Source of the DNA: an uncultured Treponema sp.
Lineage (GTDB): Bacteria; Spirochaetota; Spirochaetia; Treponematales; Treponemataceae
DNA: 35,660 bases
Assembly (NCBI GenBank): GCA_938045195.1
Contig: CALINC010000106.1
Span: 1 to 35,660, forward strand
Direction: 5' to 3'
The notes beneath the pieces are model-generated. The model did no database searches, was not told the origin of the DNA, and saw only the letters and a program-made list of their open reading frames with translations. Of the stretch, positions 8,085 to 18,600 are shown piece after piece. A program made the position numbers and the translations under genes. The stretch's first letter is position 1, and every line of letters starts with the position of its first letter.

Positions 8085-8714
8085 ATGAATTTTTTAAGAA
8101 AACCTTTTAAATATACCTATAAAAATGCGGTTTCCGTAATCATAGGAATCAATATTGCTGTTTTTATTTTAAAAACTTTGTTTATCGAATTGAATTTTTA
8201 TTTAGGGCTTATTCCCGCTTTTATTATCGCGCGAGGCATGTATTGGCAGGTTTTTACATATCAATTTATACACGGCGATGTTTTTCATTTGTTGTTTAAT
8301 ATGCTGGCTTTGTTTTTTTTCGGAATACCTACCGAACGCACAATAGGTTCAAAAGAATTCGTTTTATACTACTTATTCGTAGGTACGTTAAGCGGAATAT
8401 TAAGTTTTGCAGTGTATACCGCATTCGGTGCTTATACCATAAATTTAATAGGTGCTTCGGGTGCCGTCTTCGGCGTATTACTGCTGTATGCCGTTATGTT
8501 TCCGAAATCCGTTATTTATATTTGGGGCATATTACCTGTACCCGCCCCGATTTTAATTATCGGATATGCCGTTCTGGAACTTTTAAGTATGTTTTCGTTA
8601 AACGACGGCATCGCTCATCTTACCCATTTTACGGGGCTTATTGCAGGCTGGTTCTATATAGCGGTTAGATTAGGCATAAATCCTCTTAAAGTATGGAATT
8701 CGGGACGGCATTAG
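8085..8714 (+). CDS. Rhomboid-family intramembrane serine protease
   Basis: 209 residues from the ATG at 8085; an in-frame GTG at 8070 would add five residues and cannot be excluded. Six membrane segments are evident. The family signatures are present: 'HGDVFHLLFNMLALFFFG' in TM2 (HxxxN), 'GASGAVFG' in TM4 with the nucleophile serine (S125 from this start), and 'AHLTHFTGLIAGW' in TM6 with the catalytic histidine in HFTG. Rhomboids cleave membrane proteins within or near their transmembrane helix. The usual 'HLGG' is 'HFTG' here. The substrate is unknown; treponemes have many surface lipoproteins and membrane proteins that could serve. Confidence 0.9.
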   Translation: MNFLRKPFKYTYKNAVSVIIGINIAVFILKTLFIELNFYLGLIPAFIIARGMYWQVFTYQFIHGDVFHLLFNMLALFFFGIPTERTIGSKEFVLYYLFVGTLSGILSFAVYTAFGAYTINLIGASGAVFGVLLLYAVMFPKSVIYIWGILPVPAPILIIGYAVLELLSMFSLNDGIAHLTHFTGLIAGWFYIAVRLGINPLKVWNSGRH

Positions 8715-8720
8715 TTAAAG

Positions 8721-8749
8721 TTTTGCTTATTTTTTTTCGATAAGCGAAG
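8721..8749 (+). other. Hairpin immediately upstream of the next start codon
   Basis: A 10-bp stem with two G-T pairs (core GCTTAT 8725-8730 with ATAAGC 8740-8745) ends 1 nt before the ATG at 8751. It may end rhomboid transcripts or cover the start region of the next gene. There is no T-run after it, so a classical terminator is less likely. Confidence 0.4.
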
Positions 8750-8750
8750 T

Positions 8751-9443
8751 ATGAAGAAAACTTTCTTTTTTTTCGGGTTTAGTTTTTTTCTTTCTCTATC
8801 AATTTGTGCGGACACATATTCAGGAACATCTTCCGAAACGGCTGTAATAGTGCGCTCTCCCGTTTGGGTATTTTTGGAAACCGAGCCGGGTACTTTTGAT
8901 GATAAGCCGCCTAAACAAAATATACCGCCTAAAGAAGCACTCAACGAATTATCCCGCTATATTCTTTCTGGAATGATTTACGGCTGGAAATTTTCGTATA
9001 CACCGTACGATAAAAAACGGAATGTACAAGAATTTTTCGAACTTATGCCTATTTTTCAAATTGAAAAAAACGATAAAAATTTTTTTATTACCGATGTTGA
9101 AATAAAATATCCTTTTTGTTATTGTTGGGCGGAATACGGAATACCGGAAAGTAAGGCAATACGCCTTGAATTTTGGAAAAGTATTTCTCATAAGACGGTA
9201 AAGGGGAGGGGAATGGGGGAGCGTTCAGATGAATTGAAAGGTGTTTATAACGCGTATACAGAAGCGGCAAAAAATGCAATTCGTGAATATGCGCGTAAAT
9301 TCGTCAAAAATAAGCCTAAAGAAATTTCAGGCGAGATGTTAATAAAGAATAATCCGCGTCTTTATATAGAATCGGGTTTATTTAAGGCGGAATTGGAACT
9401 ATATCTCCACATAGAGGAAATTATTTCTTATAATTTTTTTTGA
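8751..9443 (+). CDS. Exported hypothetical protein
   Basis: 230 residues. Residues 1-20 form a signal peptide (MKKTFFFFG, hydrophobic core, 'SLSICADTYS'); the cysteine at about 19 followed by Ala-Asp could be a weak lipobox, but cleavage after Ala is also plausible. The mature part shows no domain I recognise. It contains a 'PVWVFLETEPGTFDD' stretch and a helix-rich region 'YNAYTEAAKNAIREYARKF' near 165-185. No ribosome binding site of strength is seen and a hairpin abuts the ATG. Function unknown; likely periplasmic or surface. Confidence 0.7.
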   Translation: MKKTFFFFGFSFFLSLSICADTYSGTSSETAVIVRSPVWVFLETEPGTFDDKPPKQNIPPKEALNELSRYILSGMIYGWKFSYTPYDKKRNVQEFFELMPIFQIEKNDKNFFITDVEIKYPFCYCWAEYGIPESKAIRLEFWKSISHKTVKGRGMGERSDELKGVYNAYTEAAKNAIREYARKFVKNKPKEISGEMLIKNNPRLYIESGLFKAELELYLHIEEIISYNFF

Positions 9444-9458
9444 ATTTTTGAATTTCCC

Positions 9459-9487
9459 TTGACATTTTAGATATTTGGTATTATATT
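9459..9487 (+). promoter_or_regulatory. Strong promoter of the giant lipoprotein gene
   Basis: TTGACA (9459-9464), exactly 17 bp, TATATT (9482-9487). This is near-consensus. The predicted transcript start, 6-8 nt after the -10 element, coincides with the ATG of the small leader ORF at 9494. Confidence 0.8.
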
Positions 9488-9493
9488 TAAATT

Positions 9494-9604
9494 ATGGCAG
9501 TGTATGCTCTATGTAAGATTCTATTGGACTATGAATTTTACTATCGGCTGTTATGCACTATTTTTCATCGGTTCCGGCACGGACACCGGAAGGTATGGCT
9601 TTGA
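9494..9604 (+). CDS. Putative 36-residue leader peptide ORF
   Basis: An open frame starts with ATG at 9494, 7 nt past the -10 box, and ends with TGA at 9602-9604. The peptide begins MAVYALCKILLDYEF and ends in a basic HRFRHGHRKVWL stretch. The stop codon overlaps the ribosome binding site GAGG (9603-9606) of the giant gene that starts at 9615. If translated it would be from a leaderless message and ribosomes finishing it would sit on the giant gene's ribosome binding site. It may equally be chance; the length is modest and I recognise no homologue. Confidence 0.35.
   Translation: MAVYALCKILLDYEFYYRLLCTIFHRFRHGHRKVWL
9572..9591 (+). other. Leader hairpin before the giant gene
   Basis: Perfect 6-bp GC-rich stem TTCCGG (9572-9577) with CCGGAA (9586-9591), 8-nt loop, lying 11 nt before the ribosome binding site GAGG. 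It sits inside the putative leader ORF, so ribosome movement would open it. Confidence 0.45.
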
Positions 9605-9614
9605 GGTATAAACT

Positions 9615-12600
9615 ATGAAAAAACAGAGAACAATGTTAAAAGCATTTGGTGTAATACTGAGCGTATTATTATTGGCAACCTGTAAAGACAATGTAGCGCT
9701 TGGAGGAGCGATAGATATAAATCCTCCGACTGTAACAATAACAAGTCCCGCTATCAATTCCAAAATAAGGAATTCATTTACGATAAAGGGCAAAGCGGGA
9801 GACGACGGAGGCATATCGGCGGTAACGGTTCTTATGGAACACCGCGATTTCAAAGTGTCATCGGGGATGGTAAATGCCGAACTAAAGGGGACGAGCGGAG
9901 AGTGGAGTGCCGTATTTAACCGTAAAGATGAAAACGGAAATTTTCCGCTTCCGGACGGTTCTTATAATGTAACCGTCTTGGTAACGGACTTAAGCGGAAA
10001 AACAGCCGAAACAAAGACCGTATTAGAAATCGACAATACTCCGCCGATTTTGGTATTGAATCGTCCGGGTACACTGGGGGTTGATCTTGCGGCAAACGAC
10101 GTAGATACCTTTGGAGACGAAATATGGCTTGACGGACAATCGGCAGACGACTCAGGTATATCAAAACTAAAAGTAAGTGCTTATGACAAAAACGATACGA
10201 GTAAAATATGTGAAAAAGAAGAGAAAAATGTTCCGCCTACGGTAAAAATAAAATTGGACAGTTTTAGAAAAGGACCCGGATTTTATAGGAACCTTTACGG
10301 AAAAAACAAAACTGCAGGACGCAAAGAATACTATTTAGGTATTGAATTGTGGGATAATGCAAGAGAATATGACAGCCCTGACAGCATAGCGGGTAAATCG
10401 CCTGAAGAGGGTAACTATACAAATGTATATTATTTATATTCACCCTTATATAACATAGTCTTCCCTAATTACACAGTAGATGAACTATACAGCATGATGA
10501 ACGAACGTTATTATCGCGGAGCGTCCAAAAATGAAGCATCGGCTAAAGAAAAAGAAGCTAAACGTATACTAAAAGGCTTGAAAGAGGGTGTACTGGATGG
10601 AGCCGTAAACTTTAAAGTTGAGAAAGCGGACAGTTCACTTGAGGAGCCTCAGAAAAGCAAAATAGGATTATTCGGTTTAAACCCCGTAATCAGCCCGCTT
10701 TATGAAATAGTGGGCTTTACTCCGAAAAGCACCGGTAGTGAAGACGGCTTTAAAGACTATCTTCAAACTCAAGAAAGCATGATAACGGTAAGAATAAGTT
10801 CTAACACCGACAATGTGCCTTTAGCGGCATCAAAAGAATTTAAATATTACTTATTTGACTATGAATCCTATAAAAAATTTAGTGGGCAGGGGAAAGATGT
10901 AAATACGGGAGTAGGAGAAGATAGCGGAGCGATAGAACTGCAACCTGAAAAAGTCGTACCGCAAGGGTCTACCGGTTATTTGGTATCATTAAAACTGACC
11001 AGAGAAAATGTAAAAGTAGGAAAGACCTATATCTTGCAAGTAAAAGGCGAGGATAAGGGTAAGAATCACGTAATACCGAACGATAAAGATTTACCGGCGA
11101 AGGGCGGCGGAAACGGCAGAAATGTAGAGGAAACAAACGCTTCAGCGATGGAATATCAGTATGGGTTTAAAGTAGTTGGAGCCGGCAGACCTCCTGTAAT
11201 TACGGTAAAAAAAATAAATAATGAAGAACAAAAGGAATTGAATGCCGACGGAGTAGAAGAAGCGGTAAATATAACAAAGACCGTATTTGCACAAGGCGGA
11301 GAAGACGTAAAATTTACCGTCAGCGTAGTAAGCGAAACCTATCCCGTGGAAGTATCTTATGAATTAAGAAAAGATGGAAAGGCTGTAAACGCATGGGGAA
11401 ATGCTGTGTCGGAAGATATAAAAAAGAATGTAGAAGCTGCCAGCGATGTCGATTTTACAATAAAGAAAGACTTATTTAAAGAAGGAGCGGTATTTAAAAG
11501 TGCCGGCTACACGATAGTAGTAAAGGCTGCCTCAAAAGAGAACGAAATAAGTGTTGAAAAGCAATATCAAATATATTATGACACTGATGCTCCTAATTTT
11601 ACGGTAACGGGCTTTGAAAACAATGTTTATGTTGTCCGTAAAGAATTACCTGAAATATCGGGGCAAATTTATGACGGAGTTGGAGTAGGGGTAAACTTTG
11701 ATACGTTTAGTGTAAGCGGTACATTTAACGGAACTGACATCACATCAAGTTTAAGTTTAGAGAAAAAAGGTTCTTGGAAGCTAACAGGTTTTGGAGGAAG
11801 AGGCGAGGGCAGCTACGTATTTACATTTAAGGGAGCAGATAAGTTCGCTAATGAAATGAACGATTTTACCCTTAAGTTTGATTATGACTCGGCTGCACCG
11901 GAGATTCTAACGATAAATAATCTGCCTATAGCGGATATTGAAAAAGGTAATAAAATAATTTTTAGTGATTCTACGTTTACAATAAGCGGAGAGATTAAGG
12001 AAAGCAACGGTTTAAAGAAAGAAAATGTAAAATTATCGCTTGCTGGTGAAGCGTTTTCTGCTGCGGATAGTTTAACGTATGACGGCACAAATAAAATATA
12101 CACCTTTACGAAAAACTTTACGTCTACAGATAATGACGGAGAAAGACTTGTTAAACTGGAAGTAAAGGATAATGCGGGAAAAACCGTTTCTCAAACCGGT
12201 ATAAAAGTAGTTATTGATAAAAAAGATCCTGAATTTAAGCAGATGAAATTCGGTGCGCAAAAAATAGAAAGCTTTAACAGCCCGGGTGCCGTAACGGTAA
12301 ATTCAAGTACGATAGGTGTTGAGGGCGAATTTATCGATGAGGGCAGCGGCGTTAAAACACTTACTGCCAAATATAATTACAACACGGCAAGTCAAGCGGG
12401 TATAGACATTCCTGTCGGATATGAAGGCGGCAAGTATGTTGTTAATTATCCGTTAAATTTTAATATCGGATCTACGGAAGTTACTTTTACCTTAAAAGAC
12501 GGTTCCGGCAAAACAAAGGAATGGAAGTGTACCATAACAGTAGAAAGTTCTGTTTTGACATTAACTGTTGGTATAAAAAAAGAGAGCGGCGATGCTCATT

Positions 12601-15600
12601 ATCCTGAAAATGAAGGGGATACATACAACGGCGCAAAATATGTAAAGAACACATTTAAACTGAAAGTAAAAGGCGAGTCATCCGGGGCAAGTCAGCAGAG
12701 TTTTGATCTGTCTGCAACTAAAGACGGTGCAGCCTATAATTTAGCCGGCTTACATCCGTCGGTTACTCCACCTATAGGCATAACTGTCGGAAATGAAATT
12801 ACCGGCTTTAAAAGCGGTAAAAGCGGTGTTGCTGCACAGGAATACGTGATAACCTTTACTCCGCAAACAAACGGCAGCGATGATGGGCGGTATGTATTTA
12901 CGGTAAAATCGGGTTCGGTACAAAAAGAATATGTGGTAATTATCGATACGAAAGGTCCTAGTATTACACCGATAGAACCGCAGGCAGGCAGCCGTACCGA
13001 TAAATCGAAACCTAAGTTTAAAATTTCTCTTTTTGATATTCTCCCTATAAAGAGCGGGACAATAAAAGCTCACTATACAAAAGAGGGGGGAACTCCACAG
13101 CTTTTTGTATTCTCCGGTTTAGATACTGAAGGAATGCCTCCGGCAGATTTGGCTGAGGGCAAATATAGCGTTTACTTTTCTGCTCAAGACAACTTGGAAA
13201 CTACCGGAGTATCACCTTCAGTAAACTTTTTTGTTGACAAAGCTGATCCTGAGCTTTCTGACTTAAAAATAAACGGTAAAACCGACAATATCGTTATGAT
13301 AAAAGCAAATGATAATGTTGCCGTTACGGGAAAGGTTAGAGACTCTAATAGCATGAAAAAAGTTTCCATTGTAATAAAAAAAGGAAGTGCGGATGTACAT
13401 GTACCTGCTGCTATTTCTATAAGCGGAAATACCGTACAAAATTTCACCTTTCCGGCGATAGCATATACAAGTTTAAGTGCAAATAATGGAGATACATATA
13501 CGGTCTATATAACCGCAGAAGATGCTGCGGGGAGGACTACTCAGCGTACGCTTACATTTAAAGTTGATACAGCCGCTCCTGTGATAAAAGATATTTTCCC
13601 TGCAGAGAACACTACGGTAAATAAAAGTATAACACTTGAAGGTAAGGTGAGCGATGATGTAGGTTTGGATAAGGTTACCGTTAAAGATAATAAGGGTAAG
13701 GTAGATCAAACATTTGATAAAAATGCAGGCTTTAACTGGAGCATGCCGATTGATACTACGCAATACACGGGCGGCGGTGAGGTAATTTTTACCATTACTG
13801 CAACCGATTTAGCAGGAAATATCAAGCAAGTAACTCATAAAATACTGGTAGACCAAGAAACCGATAAACCTAAAGTTACTATCAACAGTTTTGAGCATCT
13901 TAATTCTGCAAAACTTGCAGGTACCAGAAAGATAAGCGGTGTGGTTGAAGATGATGACGGTGCCGTTAAGAAGGTTGAAATAAAAATAGGCGGTGCGGGC
14001 TATAAAGATGCCGATATGAGTGCCGGTAATACGTTATGGTCAATTTCAGTGCCTGATACTGTTGCCGATAATCCTTCGATAAACTTTAAGATTAAAGTAA
14101 CGGATGCTAAAGATTCCGTCTTTGAATCTTCCGATGCTGCTCCCTTAAAACAGCCGAAACTATCGGGCGAAAAAGATACAAATGCAATCGGAACCGACTT
14201 TACTTTTGCCTTGGATACGCAGCCTCCTGAAATTAAGAGTAACGGCGTTAAGTACACGCTCGGGGCTTCTTACGGCAGCAGTGAAAAATTACTGACATCC
14301 GGTGAGGTCGTAGGCAATGAAAACAACAAAAAGTTTTCGGTACGGGTTTTTGCCTATGATAAGTCGCAAATTGATTCCGTTTCGTTAAAGTTAGGTACTG
14401 CGGCTGCTAAAGCGGGAACTCATATAAGTACAAGCGATATTAGCGAAGACGGTAAAACATTTGAGGCATGGGATATTACCGATATTGATTTAACCGAAGA
14501 AGGCTCGGTAAAACTGGAAATAACGGTAAAAGATAAATCCGGCTTTGAGAAAATATGGTCAGAAGTAATAAAAACGGACTTTACAAAGCCGGCAATAACA
14601 AAGACCGCTCCGACTGATGATACGGTTGCATTTGAAGATATGACGATAGTTGGTGAATTTGCCGATATGCCGAAGCCGAGTACTCCCGGCATTCCTGTTG
14701 CAGGTATAGTTCCCGACAGTCTTGAGTACAAAATAGGAACTAGTGACTGGATTAAAAAACATGAAGTGAACGGTAAAGTTTTAAGTGAACTTACTAAAAC
14801 CGGTTCCACTTGGGAACTTAAGATTAATCATTTCCCCGAATATAAAGAGTCAAGTTTAGGTGCTGTGCCGCCTGCACATCCATCTAAAATTTGGAAAATA
14901 AATTTAAAACTTAAAGGAAAGGATGCCGCAGGAAATGAAGTTGAATCGGCGGAGTATGCACTTCAATTTGACCCGGACGGTTCCACACCTATGATAGAAA
15001 TCCTTTCGCCTCATAACGGCGATAAACTTGGAACAGGCGTTGCAATAAGCGGTATTGCAAGAACTGCAAACCCTGCTGCAACGGATAAAGTAACAAAAAT
15101 AAAGTTAAAACTTCGTAAGGATGGCACTGCTGCCGGAACTACTTGGACGCTTGGCGGAAAAGATTACGGTACCGGTGTTGACATAGTATCCGAGCCCGGC
15201 GGTATTAATTTTTGGTCTTATACATTGCCTCAAAATGTTGTAACCGATATTTTAAATGGCGATATCAATGCCGACGTATTTTTCCAAGTGCAGGGTATTG
15301 CAGGAGGTACAACGGGCGAGTGGACTGTCGAAAGAAAATTTTCAATCAGCTCGGATGTTGCTCAGTTCTCCGAAATTAAACAGGACGGAGCAACGTATGT
15401 TCCCTTAAGCAAATGGATAAAAGGTAGTGCTTCTCATATAACGGGAGAGGTAACGCACAGCTCCGGAATTGCATCGGCAACTACTTCTTCAAACAATTTA
15501 CCGAGCGGTGTTCAGCCCTTGCAAGGTGTAGGTACTGCGACCTGGTTTACCGATATTTCCTCCGGTAAAAAATTTGATATTCCTATTGATACTACGCAGT

Positions 15601-18600
15601 ATTCGGAAAAAGCGGGGGAGATAGAATTTACTATTTCTGCAAAAGACGGGCGGACTGACGGTACTGCGAAAGATGTCTTTACCGCTATCAGGTTAAAATA
15701 TGATAACAGTGTTCCGTTGGCGGCAATCGGTGAAATAGGGCTTTCAAAGTATAATGATAAAGCCAATAAAGCGGACTTTACCGGCGGGGTCTTTACGGAT
15801 TTTGCCGGAGTTATAAAAGACACAAAACACGAGCTTTATACGGTCGTGGTAAATCAAAAGGAATACACCGTTTCTTCAATAGTTCCTGATGGAAGTAATT
15901 ATAAAGTTACCTTAGCTGGTGCTTCGAGTTTGAACGGTACGGGCTTATATTATATGATAGTAAAAAAATACGACATTATAAGCGGTGCAAGTTTTAAATT
16001 TGAAGGCTCTGTAGAAGATTCCGGTTCCGGTCCTGTTGATATAAAAGCCGAACTTACCATTGACGGCGTAACCGGCGTAACCGGAAAGACGGAAGCTCAG
16101 GCGACTTCAATAAAAAATGAGGCGGGAAATTTATACAGTTTCTCAGGCAATTTAAATACTTCTACGGTTCATAATGGAAAAGGAACGCTTAAAATTACCG
16201 TAACTGACGGCGCAGGTAATAAGACCGATAAATCAATTCCGGTGCGGGTAAAAAATGATCCGCTTAAAATAAACAAAATAACCTTTAATACCGACCTTTC
16301 GGGTAATGGTGCTTATGAGGCTGATAGCGATGAAGTACATCTGCCTTCTTTGCCGTTAAACGCTCTTAATGAGGATCAGGATTATCGGCATACGATAGAT
16401 GTTTCCTCCATATTTGCTTATAAAAATGCGCAGAAGTCCGAGCTTGTTATTGAATTGACGGGTGGTTACGGAAGCAGCCGTACGGTAAAATTGTATAAAG
16501 GTGAAGTTAATGCAGCCCATGAAGTTACTTCCGGCAGCGGAACAACAACGCAGCCTAATGTAATAACGCTCAACTTAAACGGTTGTTTTGCTAACGAAGA
16601 TGAAGATAGTAATACACACGACAACAAGATCGGCGACAAGAATGACCAAAAGCTGATTTTAGTAGTTACCGATGAAGTTGCCGGCGACCCGAAACCATGG
16701 CATGCCCAAATGGATATTACCGTTGCGGTTGATGTTAAAGATGATGTTAAGCCCACAGGTTATATTATGCCGATGTATTACAATAGCAAAACCGATAACA
16801 GTGTCGATAAGACCATAGTTTGGGATAATAGTGAGCAGACTACAGTTAAATCTATTACCGAGCACGGTCATATAGAATATTCTAAAATTGCGTCAATAAA
16901 TGACCATCAAAGTCTTTCGGGCAAGGTAAAGCTTCGAGGCATAGCCTATGATAATATCCGTTTGTCTAAAATCGAATTGACCGGCGTTGACACAGCTGTA
17001 AGTAATACCTATACATCAGGCGCATGGGACACTTCAAGTGCATTAAAAATCGTTTCGGAAAAAATAACGAATACGGGGCATTATGTTGAGTGGGAATATG
17101 TTTGGGACACCGGAACCCCGGAGGAAGCCCATGAGGTTACAGTAAAAGTAACGGATGCCGCAGGTACGACGAACGCCGGCAATGATGAAGAGCCTACAGC
17201 GTTAACCGGAACCCGCGAAGCCGACCTTAAAGTGCTTGTTGTTGATAAGGATAGCGTAAAGAAAGGTCAATTTATCAGCTTTGGAGAAGGCGAAGCCTTG
17301 TATTTGGTTCAAGTTACCGAAGTTACTGCAAAGGACAAAGAACCTACTAAAGAGAAACTCCGCTGGGAAAAAGTAAACGGCAATGCTAAAAATGATGTTC
17401 CCGAGACCTTGACAAGCGGTAAGCTGTATGCCGGAACCTCACAGAAAAAGAGCGAAAAGGTCAATATTGTGCCGTATATTACCGCCCTCAAACGCCCGAA
17501 TACCTACAACACACATCGTTCAAGTTCGGGTGCTTATAACCTACTGCGCGGTGATAAGGTAACAGTGGAAGGCTTTAACCTTACGGGGGAAGCAAAGGCT
17601 ACAATTCCGGGCGTGGCAGCAGCGGTAGATGTTAAATTTCATGATGCTGTATCGGCTCCTCCTACTCCGGCATATTATGGTTTTCCGCTTCCTGCAACGG
17701 CAAAATCCGGTAAGATTGAAATTACCGTAGGCGGTGTAAAGGCTATTAATAACTTAACCAATAACGGTAAGCCCTATAACCGGCAGAAGATTGCAAACCG
17801 GCCGGAAACGCAATACTGGACTGACGACATTGAGGTTCACGTATGGAAGGATGATGAACAGTTTGAAGGCAGTGGAAACCCTAAGTATCCCAGTATGGCT
17901 ATGACTTTGAGCGGTACTTTGTATGCGGCGTTTAGTAATTATTCGAAAGCAAGTGTCTATTATTCCCAAATAGAAGCACCAGGACAACCATCTTCTCTTA
18001 AAGAGGTTTTTCATGCTTATGATCCTCCTGAGGAAGCTGCAATAAGCATAAATAATACAAACGATATCAATGTGTTATATTCGGCAAATTATCATGGAGG
18101 TGCTGAGTCTAATTGGAACTCTAATTTTAGTGGTGCGGGCGGTTTATATTGTTATGATAAAAAAGCAAGCTGGTTTAACTCTGGTGGAAGACTTAAAGGA
18201 TGGTTCTATAGGTTTGAACTTTTCTATCATAATAGGCAATTGCAGCAGTTTAAAAATTTCCGTATTGCAAGAAAAGATAGCTCCATACATATAGCTTATT
18301 ATGATACGCTTTCAGCATCCATTAAGTATTCTACAGTTGTAAGCAATGCGTCAGGATATACAGGTAATAGTCATGAGATACCGTGGATTAATCTTGATGG
18401 AGGTAAAGATAATGATGATACGGGTTCATATACGGGTGGAAACTCTGCGGTTCTTGCAGATGGTGATGGAGGACAATTTGAAACTATTTCTCGTGCCGGC
18501 GGTACCGCCGAATACTGTGCAATCGCTGTAGACACAAACCGTATGCCCGTTGTGGTTTATGCCGATGTCGATACCGGTACCCTGCGTCTCGCACGGGCTT

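Noticed and set aside
14420..14809. 129-codon minus-strand open frame inside the giant gene
   Set aside because: It is antisense to a clear long coding region, has no ribosome binding site and no recognisable protein pattern.
18070..18531. Two extra plus-strand open frames inside the giant gene
   Set aside because: They overlap the long continuous frame and have no start signals; they only reflect the local base composition.
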